64,000 bases of DNA from Cephalopachus bancanus. Lineage: Eukaryota > Chordata > Mammalia > Primates > Tarsiidae. Below the pieces are notes generated by a model. That model was not told the DNA's origin. It searched no databases and worked only from the letters and a program-made list of their open reading frames with translations. Shown here in pieces: positions 23,990 through 35,275 of this stretch (within the stretch, counting starts at the first letter, position 1; each line of letters opens with the position of its first letter). The position numbers were made by a program, and so were the translations under genes. Location: the NCBI GenBank assembly GCA_027257055.1, contig JAPVLO010000055.1:7711501-7775500 (forward strand), read 5' to 3'.

Positions 23990-24725
23990 TAATTCTGACA
24001 ATATGAAGAAAAACAAAAAGGTCTCCAACACCTCCCAACCATGACACTAATTTCTCAGCAATGGATTTTAACCAAAATAAAATCTTAGAAATTCCAGATA
24101 TGGAATTCAAAAGATTAATTATAAAATTGTTCACTGTGCTTCAGGAGAAAGCTAAAAACCAACTTAAAGAAATGTAAAAAACTATTCAATATATAAATGA
24201 AAAATTCTCTAAAGAGATAGACACCTTAAAAAAAAAACACTAAAATTCTGAAATGAAAGAATCACTTAGGGAAATACAAAAGGCAGTGGCAAGTTTTAAC
24301 AGTAGACTAGAACAAGCAGAAGAAAGAATCTCTGAACTTGAAGACACGGCTTTCAAATTAACTCAATCAGGCAGCAATAAAGAAAAAAGAATCAAGAAAA
24401 TGGAACAAAAGCTCCTAGAAATGTAGAATTATTTAAAGTGTCCAAACCTAAGAATCATAGTAGCTCCTGAGGAAGAAGAGAAAACAACAGGTTTGAAAAA
24501 CATATTTATGGGAATAATGGAGGAAAACTCTCCTGGTCTTGTCAGAGATTTAATCAACCAGTTACAAGAAGCCCAATGAATCCCCAGAAGATCCATTGCA
24601 CAAAGGTCATCCCCAAGGCATATAATAATCAGTTACATAAAGCTAATGTGAAGGAAATAATTTTAGCAACAGTGAGACAAAAGCATCAAACAAATTTTAG
24701 AAAAGAAAACCTATCAGATTTATAG
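23990..24725 (+). pseudogene. L1-C ORF1 remnant (RNA-binding chaperone ORF1p)
   Basis: ORF1p coats L1 RNA as a trimer. The sequence follows L1PB-type ORF1: an N-terminal segment with 'GAACTTGAAGACACGGCTTT' (ELEDTAF, coiled-coil end, about 24337), 'AATGGAGGAAAACTCTCCTG' (MEENSPG, about 24517) and 'GCAACAGTGAGACAAAAGCA' (about 24667). In-frame stops and the deletion at about 24726 remove the C-terminal domain. It is non-functional. Confidence 0.85.
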
Positions 24726-27700
24726 AGTCCCAAACTCTATGAAACAAATTATACTAGACCTAAAAAAAGATAGACAGAAATACAATAATAGTGGGAAACT
24801 TCAACAATGCACTACCAGCAATAGACAGATCATGAAGGCGAAAAGTCAATAAAGAAGCATTGGCATTAAACTGGACCCTAGAATAAATGAAACTAACAAA
24901 TATCTACAATACATTCCACCACAAAACTACAGCATATACATTTTTTCATCAGCACATGAAACATCCTCCAAGATAGACAATATGATAGGCAACAAATCAA
25001 GCCTCAATAAATTTTTTAAAAAATCAAAATTATTTTAAGCATCTTTTCAGACCACAGTAGAATAAAACATTAACTCCAAGAAGAACTCTCAAAACCAAAC
25101 AAAAACATGGAAGTTAATCTATTTCTAAATGATCATTGAGTCAACAATGAAGGCAAGAGTGAAATTTTAAAATTCCTCAAAACAAATGATAACAATGAAA
25201 CAAATTACCAAAACCTCTGGGATATAGCCAAAGCTGTACTCAGAGGAAAAGCTATAATGCTTAAGGCCTATATCAATAAGACTGAAAAGTCACATGTCAG
25301 CAACCTAACATTATACCTCAAGGAACTAGAAAAACATGCATGAAACAAACCAAAACCTAGCAGAAAAAAAAAAAAAGAAATAATGAAAATCAGAGCAGAA
25401 CTAAATGAAATTGAAATAAACCAACAATACAAAGGATCAATAAAATGAAATGTTGGGTCCTTGATAAGATAAACAAAATTGACAGACCGCTAGCTAGACT
25501 ATTTAAGAAGAAAGAAGATTCAAATTACCTCAATCAGAAATGAAAAATGAAGACAATACAACTGATACAATATAAATTTAAAACATCATCCGAGACTATT
25601 ATGAATACCTCTACACATACAAACTAAATAATTTAGAGAAAATTGATCAATTATTGGAAACATACAATCCCCCAACCTTGAACCAAGAAGAAACAGAAAT
25701 GCTGAACAAATAAGTAATGAGTAGCAAGATTGAAACAGTAATTAAAAGTCTCCCAACAACAAAAAAGTCCAGTAACTTATAGAATCATGGCTGAATTCTA
25801 CCAGACTTTCAAAGAACTTGTACCAATTTTACTGATACTATTCCATAAGATTGAAATGAAGAGAATTCTCCCTAACTCATTCTATGAATCCAGTATTACT
25901 CTGATATCAAAGCCAGGAAAAGACACAACAACAAAAAAGAAAATTGTAGACATATATCTCTGATGAACATAGATGTGAAACTCCTCAACAAAATATTAAC
26001 AAACCAAATTCAACAACACATTTTAAAAAATTCACCACAAACAAATGAGTTTTATCCCAGGATGCAAGGGTAGGTCAGCATATGCAAGTCAATAAAATAT
26101 ATAACTACATAAACAGAATTAAAAACAAAAATCATCTGATCATTTCAATAGATGCAGAAAAAGAATTTTGTAAAATTTAGCATCACCTCATGATAAAAAC
26201 CGTCAGTAAAATAGGCATAGAAGGAACATTTCTCAAAATAACAAAAGCAATATACAACAAACCCACAGCCAATGTCATCCTAAATGGAGAAAAGTTGAAT
26301 TCATCCCCCTTCAGAAGTGGAACAAAGTACTATTCAAAATAGTACTGGAAGACCTAGCCAGAACAATCAAGCAAGAGAAAAAAATAAAGTGTATCCAAAT
26401 TGGAAAAGAAGAAATCAGACTATCTCTGTATGCTGACAATATAATCTTATATCTAGAGAATCTTAAGACTCCTCCAAAAGGCTCCTGGACTTAAATAAAT
26501 TCAGTAAAGTTTCAGGATACAAAATCAATGCACACAAATCAGTAGCACGGCTATACATCAATAGCGATGAAGCTGAAAATCAAATCAAGAACTCAGTTCC
26601 ATTTACAAGAGCAGCCAAAAGTCTAAAGTACCTAGGAATGTATTTAACTAAGGAGGTGAGGAGGTGAAAGATCACTACAATAACTAAAAAACTCTGAGGA
26701 AAGAAATTGTAGAGGACACCAAAAAATAGAGAAAAATTGTATGCTCATGGATTGGAAGAATCAACATTATTAAAATTACCATATTGCCCAAAGAAATCTA
26801 CAGATTCAGGGCAAACCCTATAAACTACCAACATCATTTTTCACAGAATTAGAAAAATACAATCCTGAAATTCATATGGAACCAAAAAAGATCCAAAATA
26901 GCCAAAGCAATCCTAAGCAAAAATAACAAAGCTGGAGTCATTACGTTAACTGATTGCAAACACTACTACAAATGTGTAGTAATCAAAATAGTATGGCACT
27001 GGTATGAGAGTAGACACATTGACCAATGGAACAGAATAGAGAATCTAGAAATAAACCCAAATACTTACAACCAACTGATCTTCAACAAAGCAGACAAAAA
27101 ACATACACTGTAGAAAGGACACTGTTCAACAAATGAATCTGGGAAAAAAGTTGGATAGCTACATATAGAAAAAATGAAACTTGATCCTTATCTCTCCCTA
27201 TAAACAAAAATTAACTCAAGATGAAGTAAAGACTTAAATATCAGACCTGAAACCATAAACATCCAAGAAGAAAAACTAGGAAAAACTCTTCTGGACAGTG
27301 GTCTAGGCAAATAATTTATGACTAAAACCTCAAAGCAACTGCAGCTAAAACAAGAATAAATAAGTGGGACTTAAGTAAACTAAAAAACTTCTGCACAGCA
27401 AAATAAATTATCAACAGAGCAAATAGGCAGCCTACAGAATGAGAGAAGAAATTTTCAAGCTGGCAAAGGACAAATAGCCAGAATCTACAAAGAACTCAAA
27501 TCAACAAGAAAAAGCAAATAACCACATTAAAAAGCAAGCACAACGTGATCAGATGTCTCTTAGAAGAAAATACACAAATAGCCAAGAAACATATGAAAAA
27601 GTGCTCAACATCAGTCATCATCAGATAAACACAAATTAAAACCACAGTGAGATACCACCTTACACCAGTCAGAATGGTCATTATTAAAAACTCAAATCAA

Positions 27701-28090
27701 AAAAGCAATCGATGCCAGTGGAGAAAAGGAAACACACTGTTGGTGGGAGTGTAAATTAGTGCAACCACTATGGAAAATGGTAAGGAGATTTCTCAAAGAA
27801 CTAAAAGCAGTTCTACCATCTGATCCAGCAACTCCACTACTAGATATCGATACAAAGGAGTAGAGGTTGTTATATAAAAAGGTAGCTGCACCTGCTTGTT
27901 TATCGCAGCACAATTCACAATAGCAAAGATGGGGAATCAAGCTAAATGCCCATCAGCTGGTCAGTGGATAATGAAAATGTGGTATGTATACACTATGGAA
28001 TACTACAAAGCAATCAAAAAAATGAAGCAATGTCTTTTGTAGCAACTTCGATGGAATTGGAGAACATCATCCTAAGTGAGGTAACTCATG
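24726..28090 (+). pseudogene. L1-C ORF2 remnant, endonuclease largely deleted
   Basis: ORF2p is the endonuclease/reverse transcriptase of L1. The match begins inside the endonuclease domain ('GGGAAACTTCAACAATGCAC', the GDFNTP motif region decayed to GNFNNA, about 24793), so the N-terminal part with the first catalytic residues is missing. The reverse-transcriptase motif at 26429-26440 reads YADN rather than Y/FADD. The C-terminal region is recognisable to about 28090 ('GCTGGTCAGTGGATAATGAA', about 27955). Stops and frameshifts occur throughout. Confidence 0.88.
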
Positions 28091-28393
28091 AACAGAAAAC
28101 CAAACATTGTATGTCCTCACTTATAAGCGGAAGCTAAAGGGCATAGAGAATTATATGATGGACATTGGAGACTCAGAACGGGGAGGGACAGAAGGGGTGG
28201 AAGAATGAAAAATCACATATCAGGTACAAGGTGCACAGGTGGGCGTGGTGGGTACACATAAAACTCAGACTTCTTTGTCACTATAAAATGCAACCATGCA
28301 ACCCAAAACTATTTGTACCACCTAAAGCTATTGAAATAAATTTAAAAATTAATTAAATAAATGAGTAAAATCAAGGGTAAAGATTTAAAATAT

Positions 28394-28408
28394 AAAATGT
28401 TTGGATGA
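28394..28408. repeat. Target-site duplication, right copy, of L1-C
   Basis: AAAATGTTTGGATGA, identical over 15 bases to 22745-22759. Confidence 0.93.
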
Positions 28409-28579
28409 TACCTGAATGAGGAAGAAGTTATAAATACTTCTGTTTGAGTAAAAATATGATCTGATAATGGTATTAAGGTTGCCCTAAATAAGAATACAGT
28501 ACTGGTAGAGTTACATGAATGGCATAACCCACATGTGTTCCAGAAGTTGTGGGGTTAGCTATAGAAAAATATTACTGGG

Positions 28580-28596
28580 GTGTGTGTGTGTGTGTT

Positions 28597-28652
<56 letters not shown>

Positions 28653-28656
28653 TGTA
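28580..28656. repeat. (TG)n microsatellite
   Basis: About 77 bp of TG with two TTTG interruptions, ending TGCGCGCATGTG. Long enough to be length-polymorphic. Two overlapping plus-strand frames of V and C, and one minus-strand frame of T and H, are repeat artefacts. Confidence 0.95.
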
Positions 28657-30038
28657 GTTTTGATGAGAATGGGAGGTTTAGATGTGTGGAAGGCAAACAA
28701 ATTATCACCTTTACTGTCAGAGATATATTGTTCCTGCTACAGAAGGATTTGAGAGTAGGTAGGAGCCTAGACCAAGATCTTGAACGTGAGGTTGTTACAA
28801 CATATGTGAACTTAGGTGGCATCATTTTCATATGAGTGGGTGTCAGCATGATCTTACAGCTCTATTACAAGAGATTGGTTTTATTTGCCAGCAGCCTAAT
28901 GTCCTTTACAAAGTGCATGGTTAGAGGATAGCTCTCAACACCTCCACCTGCCCCACCCATTCCAAGGGCCTGCTCCTTTAGTGGGTGCTAGTCAAAATAC
29001 ATCAGGAACACATGGCTGGGCTTTAAAATTGCTCACCAATCTTTCAAGCAGGCATGAGAGCATCAAACTCTGTGCCTTTTTAACGAGGCTGGAATGGATA
29101 AGCCTTGAGAGAGCACGTGTGTGCAATGTCTCTGTGTATCCAAGGAGTGGGAGGAGAGGAAGTTTCCAGGCTTCTAGCTACAGTGCCTTCCCATTCTAGT
29201 GCATATTGGGTACACTTTCTTGAACAATTTGGGGTTTGTGGCCCCTAGAGTAAAAAAAGTGATATATCATGCTAATCCATAGCACTAAAAGGAATAACTG
29301 CTTTGCCTGATGACAGAACCAGTCTTTCATTACAGCAACTACCCTCTCTCCTTGCTGTTCTTGATCAACACTCCCCTCATTGTCCTGATAGATAAACTTA
29401 GTGGTAAGGTTCCTTGCCCTCCACCACTGAAATTTCCACACTTAGGTATAATGTATTCAGACCCTCTGCTACTAGCATGGACTTGTAGAGGGACAATGCT
29501 ATCAAATTATTATCACCAACTATTTTAAAACTTTTTTTTATATTGATCAACTTTCCCCCCAGTTTCCTGACAAGCAAACACTTGACCTGACTTATCCCTA
29601 TCCAGGAAATTGGTATCATGTACAGCCTGGCAAAACTACCAGAGATGTTGAAGGTGAGAGCGCTGTGCAATAATTTTGTTTAAGAGAAACTAAATGTGAT
29701 TCGGCATAGCCTGAAAATATATATTAAAACTAAGAAAGATGCTGTGATATAGCTATTGAATTGTTCCTCGATCACTGTGTTTCAATGAAGGCCTGCATTA
29801 TAGAAAGTAGTCATATCTTCATCCCTGTTAAGGAATAGGGCTTTATGAAACCTCAAGGCAATTGTGCTTTTTATACTCACTATCTTGTCTACCTCAGCAC
29901 CAGAAGGGATGCCATGCTGGAAGAAGTCAAGACTGGGAAGTCCAATTTGGTTACTATGCACAAAGTCAACTAAGAGTGTGCTCCTGTCTATGAGATTGTT
30001 GGTCTAATATTTTTAGAAGATGCATCAAGGGCAATTAG
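28657..30038. other. Unique sequence, no gene recognised
   Basis: No repeat family is recognised. Short open frames exist on both strands (for example 29196-29441 minus and 29310-29528 plus) but overlap each other and match nothing I know. Confidence 0.4.
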
Positions 30039-30039
30039 A

Positions 30040-30090
<51 letters not shown>
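30039..30090. repeat. (CA)n microsatellite
   Basis: About 25 CA units with one CATA interruption near the left end. Confidence 0.95.
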
Positions 30091-30092
<2 letters not shown>

Positions 30093-31091
30093 AAGTCATA
30101 GACAAGTGGGCAAAGAGAAGGAAAGTTAAATTTGATAAGGACTGACATCTTTAAGTATGAGACTATGTCTCCCTGGACAAGAAAACACTTTGCTAAATTA
30201 CACAGAGATGCATTGCGGCAGAGACCTCTCCGGTCTTTGCAGAGGGCAAACATTCCTGTGTGGCATAAATAGTAAATTATTGTACAAATACCATTCACCA
30301 GATGCCTGGTCTCCTGTCTATGTTTTAGGATCAGGGCTTGTGACTCTGCCAGGCTATTCATCTCTCTCTGTGCACCTGGGCTCAGTGGAGAGCTTTGAAG
30401 AAGTAGCACAGAACTGCATGAGGAAGCACTGACATATTTTTGGATGACAGTCTTATGAGAGCCCTTGAGATGCAGGGAATTTGCTCACTGTAAGGTGTCA
30501 GAATCTCTTTCACTAAAGACAGTGCAGACTTTTAGAAAACACTCTGTGAAGCTAGTGCACTCACCCGCAGGGAGCTGTTGCCAGCATGCATTTCTGAAAC
30601 CGTTGCCAGGTAGTCTTCGTAAACTGAAGGTCCCTTAGAAGGTGAACACTGAGGTCGAAGATGCATTGTCTCAGGATGGTATTGACAGTCTATTGTTGCT
30701 GACAACCAGAGACATGCACCAAGAAATTTGTGCCATTTGGTAGTTGAAGGAGGCTGGGAGGCCTCAGAAGTTCAAGTGGAATGGAGAGGTTTGTGGTAGG
30801 TGAACCAGGAGCAAAGTCAGAGCTGTGACATTTAGTAATGGAATGTACTTGTCTCAAATCTCTTATATCTTTCACTTTCACCTTTTCATGAAGTTTGAGA
30901 ATAAGACAGTCACCTAGCTCATTTTGAATGTTCAGGTGATGGGGAATAAGTTATGTGCTGCTGTTATTTGTTCTATAATTGCATACGCATACTTAAGCAG
31001 CAATGACAAGGTTTACTCTGAGAGCAGTCAAAGATTACACAAGGCATTCAATGTCTGAATGTGATGGGCAGTATACTGTCACTCTTTGTAT
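30091..31091. other. Unique sequence with an unrecognised 91-codon open frame
   Basis: Bases 30157-30432 (+) hold an open frame with cysteines and no runs of simple sequence. I recognise no family, and no repeat or processed-pseudogene hallmarks surround it. A minus-strand frame of 124 codons overlaps it. Chance ORFs are the simplest reading. Confidence 0.35.
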
Positions 31092-32470
31092 CAGATTTAT
31101 TATTGCATATACAATATAATATAAACCATGCCCATTTCAAGTGTATAATCTAATAAGTATTATTAGTTACTTCAGAGTGGTACAATCCTCACAATAAGTT
31201 AATTTTAAAGATTTTTATCCCTCCACGAAGATCCCTCACACCCATTTAGAGTTTGACACCATTCCTACACTAAGCCTCAATCAACCACTAATTTATGTTC
31301 TATATCAATTTGCTTTTGAGAACATTTCACATACATGGATTTACAAAATATGTGTTGTTGTGTGTGTGTGGTTTACATTACTTAGTATAATGAGTCTGAA
31401 TTTTATCCAGGAAGTAGCATGCGTCAGTAGTTTGCTCTTTTTTTATGGCCAAATATTATTTTGGTATATGGATACATCACATGTTTTTAATCCACAAGCA
31501 TATCACCAGTCAATAGTCGAGTTATTTCCAATTTCAGGATATTAAAAATTACACTTCTAAGCACATTCCCATCTGAGTCTTTTTGCAGAACTATTTTCAT
31601 TTCTCATAGGCAGATTTCTAAGAGTAGAACTGCATGGTCATATGAAAGTTTTAGATTTAAGTTTTTGAGAAACTGTCAATTATTTTTCAAGTTGCTACAC
31701 CTTTTTACATTTCTATCAGTAATGTATAAGTGCTCTATTTCTCCACATCCTTACCAACACTTGCTATTTTCTATCTTATTTATTATAGTCATTGTAGTAT
31801 ATATAAAATGGAATCTCACTGTTCCTTTTAGTTTGCATTTTCCTAATGACTAATGATACTGAACATCTTTTCATATGCTTATTAGTTAATCATATATAAT
31901 CTGAGTGAAATGTCTGTTCATACATTTTTATGACTTTTAATAGGGTATTTTTAAGGAGTTGCCTTTTTTTAAAAAAAATTTTTTGAATGCAAGCCCTCTA
32001 TTGGATATGTAGTTGGCATATTTTTGCAGTTGGTTGCTTGTATTTATATTTTCTTAGTACCTTTTGAGTATAAAATTTTTGAATTTTAAAGAGGTCTAGT
32101 TTACATTTTTTTTATTTTACAGACTATACTTCTTGTGCAGAATCTAAGAGATTTTTGCTTAACCTAATATCTTGATTTTTCCTCCTATTTTTCTCCCAAA
32201 AGTTTTACTGTTTTAGTTCTTACAAATAAGCATATAATCAATTTTCAGTTAATTTTTGTGACTGATGTTAAGGTCTAAGCTTATCTTTTTGGATTTTATG
32301 TAAATATCAATTGTCTCAGTACCTTTATTATTTATTTATTTATTTATTTATTTAGAGTTGGAGTCTCACTTTGTCACCCAGTCTGGATTTTTTTGTCAAA
32401 AATCAATATATGCATTTATTTTTGGACTTGAAGGTCTATTCTATTTATCTAGATGTCTATCTGTCTTAAT
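31092..32470 (-). mobile_element. L1ME/L1MC-type L1 3' end, reverse orientation
   Basis: The reverse complement of an old L1 3' region. On the plus strand it opens with the 3' UTR-like 'CATGCCCATTTCAAGTGTAT', passes 'AAGAGTAGAACTGCATGGTC', 'GTTTGCATTTTCCTAATGAC' and 'GAACATCTTTTCATATGCTT', and ends with 'TTGTCAAAAATCAATATATG' and a degraded 'TCTATTTATCTAGATGTCTA'. It is interrupted at 32326-32387 by a tiny Alu remnant. No coding potential remains. Confidence 0.82.
32326..32387 (-). mobile_element. Very short Alu 3'-end insertion with (TTTA)n tail
   Basis: A (TTTA)n block (32326-32353) is followed by 'GAGTTGGAGTCTCACTTTGT' and 'CACCCAGTCTGG', the reverse complement of only the last 34 or so bases of Alu. 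L1ME sequence resumes at once (CACCTTTGTCAAAAATC in the consensus; here ACCTTT, the insert, then TTTGTCAAAAATC). The short direct repeat at the junctions is only a few T residues. Confidence 0.65.
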
Positions 32471-32477
32471 TTATTCT

Positions 32478-32690
32478 AGTTCCCATAACAGAATACCATA
32501 GACTCAGTAGTCTATAAGTAACAGAAATATATTTCTCATAATGTGGATACTGAGATGTCTGAGATAAAGGTACTGGCAGTTTCAGTGTGTCTGGTGAAAG
32601 TCTGATTTCTGTGTCACATACACATTCATTGTTTTGTGCATGAGGGTTACTACCATCAACAGATCCCTTCTTGACTCCAGCCCTTTTTTA
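32478..32690 (-). mobile_element. MLT1-type LTR fragment, reverse orientation
   Basis: 'CCCATAACAGAATACCATAG' and 'CTCAGTAGTCTATAAGTAAC' match the reverse complement of the MLT1 LTR 3' end. 'GTCTGGTGAAAGTCTGATTT' follows. The 5' part is unrecognisable, so the boundary near 32690 is approximate. Confidence 0.7.
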
Positions 32691-32795
32691 GTCTGTCCTT
32701 CATGAAAGGCATAGCTATTTTGAAATAATATAGGCTGTTTTCTTCCGTCTCCCAAGCTGGTTTTTACAGCATCTACCTCAGCATTCTGCTTCTAG

Positions 32796-32963
32796 TGTTA
32801 TTATAAACTAAATGTCTGTGTCCCCCCAAAATGTGAATGTTAAAACTCTGGGCCCAGTGTGGCTGTTTGGAAATAGGGCCATTATGAACGTCATTAAGTT
32901 TAAATGAGGTCATGTGAGGTCCTGAGGTTATATGATTGGTGTCCTTGTAGAAAGAGACATCAG
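32796..32963 (+). mobile_element. MLT1-type LTR, 5' part (split by L1-A)
   Basis: It begins 'TGTTATTATAAACTAAATG' and contains 'TGTGTCCCCCCAAAATGTG', 'TTAAATGAGGTCATGTGAGG' and 'GGTGTCCTTGTAGAAAGAGA'. The LTR stops at the GAGACATCAG duplication and resumes at 46579. Together the two parts give a plausible LTR of about 402 bp. Confidence 0.88.
32954..32963. repeat. Target-site duplication, left copy, of L1-A
   Basis: GAGACATCAG is found again at 46569-46578. With one indel the similarity extends a few bases further left (AGAAAGAGACATCAG against AAGAAGAGGAGACATCAG). Confidence 0.82.
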
Positions 32964-34559
32964 CGGGAGAAAAAAGGTGGTGGTGGAGCCAATCAGACTG
33001 TGTGAGTCCCTGTGTCAGTGAGTGTATATACAAATTTTCATGTGTGTCTGTAAGTGGGTGTATGAATGACTGATTGAGTGGGGTGTATGAATGACTGATT
33101 GAGTGGGGAGTAAGTGGCCAGGGCTCTCCTGGTGAAGCAACTGGTGCCAGCAGCAGCTGTGCTTGGACCTTAGCACCTCCTGGGATGCAGAAGACAAGTG
33201 TCATGTCCTAAAGTCAAACAGACTTTTTCCTAGGGAGAAACTGTAGGAGAAATGGCCATTGCCAGACTGCATGACCACCGCAGTGCCAGGCTGGACACTG
33301 GCAGTGGGGGCTACTGAAAGAGTGAAGTGAGGGAGCCAGAGGCAGAGTCCCATAGGAGAAGATGAAACAGGCACCCCACCACCATCTTGAAATCTAGTCA
33401 AGGAAGTGTTCTGGCTTGCTCATCATGGAGCAACAGACCCATTCTCTGTGACTAGTGGGTTGATTACTCAGAGGTTGATAGTGATCCAGAGGAAATATCC
33501 TGGAAGTACAAACTTCAGAAGGATAGGATGATTGCAGAGTCTCAGGCACCCCAATCCCTACCCTGATCAAGCTGAGGGACAAAGGGTGTGACCAGAAAAG
33601 AACAAAGAAGATTCCACAAGAGATCAGCAGTGAAGTGAGTCCTGGACTGACCCAATTCCCTCCTCCCTAGCAATCCTATGAACATCAGACCTACACAGCA
33701 GGGGAAACACTCACCCAGGTGGAACCTGGACAGTAGCCACATTAGGAGAACTCTACTCTGGGATAAGACTGGTTGGGCTACCTGCCATCAGCACCTGAGA
33801 AAGAGACAATCCTGTACCTCCTCACCAGAGGGGATCCCCATAACCTGACAAGAGCAGGAGGGTAGGACTGTAAGCCCACCTACCCCACAGCCCCTTCCTC
33901 CCCTCCTAGACTGTGCACTGGGGAGATTGCAAATGAGCCCATAGCCCCCCAGGAGATGGCAGGCAGGCTTTCAAGAAAGCAGTTAATAGAAATGGTTACA
34001 GACCCAGTCACAAAAGGGAGGTTAGTGCCTAGAAATTCTTTTTAATTTTCTTTTTCTCTTTTGTTCTTCTTTTGTTTTGGTTTAGTGTGTATGACTATGT
34101 ATATGAGGGTTCAATTGCATAATCATATAGAGTGGTGGTAGGTAGTGGGTCTCAAGAAGCACATGCATTAGTCAGTGAACATTGCAACTGGAAATATTTC
34201 TGAATTCTAGCTCCCAGCCCTCCACTTTTTTCAACTCTCAAAACTACGAGAAACAGCAAAGTGTCCCACTCTCATCCCTGTTTCAGAACAGAGCAAGTTT
34301 GGAGGCTCTGAACAGCGCAGAATAGAGGGCTGAGAAATCAACAGAAGTGAAAGCCCCTCTCACCAATGAATAGTGGAATTAAGGAGAAAATAAGAAAATG
34401 AGGAGAAATCAATGGAATAACACAGGTAATTCCCAGTGTACCAAAGAGACAACACCTGAAAAATCAGACCTCGAAGCCCAAACAATGAAAATCACTAATG
34501 ATTGGTCCCAGAATTCAACAGGATAGAAAGAGTGAATACAATTTAAGAAAGATAAGAAG

Positions 34560-35275
34560 CAACACTGAAAGAACTTGTAATGGAGACTTTGGCTATAATG
34601 GCTATAAAAACCTTCATCAAGGAAATAAATAGCAAGATGACAGGCATGGAAAGCAGAATCAACCAGGCAGAAGAAGGACTCTCAAAGCCTGAAGATCAAA
34701 ATGTAGAATTAATCCAATTGTTAAAAACACAGAAAGTACAAAGCCTCCAAGAAATATGGAATAATATCAAGACACTGTACTTATGTCTGATCAGTATACC
34801 TGAAGAAGAAAGGGAAACAGAGAACACCTTGGAACAAGTATTCCAGGAAGTTATCCAAGAAAACTTTCTCTATCTCACCAGAGATGTGGACCTCCAAATA
34901 CGAGAGATTCAGAGACCCTCGCAAGACATCAAATGAGAGGTACAATCCCTAGACATATAGTAATTTGCTTACACAAAGTAGGTATAAAAGAAAAATTCTA
35001 AAGGCAGTGAGAGAGAAAGGTCAGACTACCTACCAGAGAAGACCAATCAGAATAGCAGTAGACTTACTAGCAGAAGCACTGCAACCTAGAAGGGACTAGA
35101 GTCCAATTTTCAAAGTCCTCAAAGATAAACAATTTCAAACAAGAATTTCCTACCCAGCCAAGCTTGGCTTCATCAGAGATGGAAAATTAAAATCCTTCCC
35201 AGACATCCAATCCCTAAAAGATTATGCTGCCTCAAGACTAGGTCTACAAGAGACAATCATGAAGCATTAAGCATA
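34560..35275 (+). pseudogene. L1-A ORF1 remnant
   Basis: An open stretch at 34580-34936 encodes 118 residues of ORF1p. The coiled-coil end reads MESRINQAEEGLSKPEDQN and is followed by the RNA-binding-domain start (IPEEERETENTLEQVFQEVI, then QIREIQRPSQDIK). A TGA at 34934-34936 ends it. C-terminal sequence is still recognisable to about 35275 in other frames ('GGCAGTGAGAGAGAAAGGTC' near 35004). It is non-functional. Confidence 0.88.

Larger units (their letters stand above)
22760..28393 (+). mobile_element. L1-C: L1PB/L1MA-like LINE with intact ends and an internal deletion
   Basis: The 5' UTR starts with 'AAGATGGCCAACATGAGGCA' just after the left duplication and runs to about 23920. It ends in a (CAA)n tract, then ORF1 and ORF2 remnants follow. 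The 3' UTR (about 28130-28340) has 'GAATGAAAAATCACATATCA', 'GGTACACATAAAACTCAGAC' and 'ACTATTTGTACCACCTAAAG', the arrangement seen in L1PB/L1MA 3' UTRs. The tail is A-rich but includes about 30 non-A bases before the right duplication. Total length is 5.6 kb, short of a full L1 because the end of ORF1 and start of ORF2 are missing at about 24726. Confidence 0.93.

Noticed and set aside
28515..28849. Overlapping frames of poly-(V,C) and poly-(T,H) across 28580-28656
   Set aside because: Translation of a (TG)n/(CA)n repeat in several frames. Not coding.
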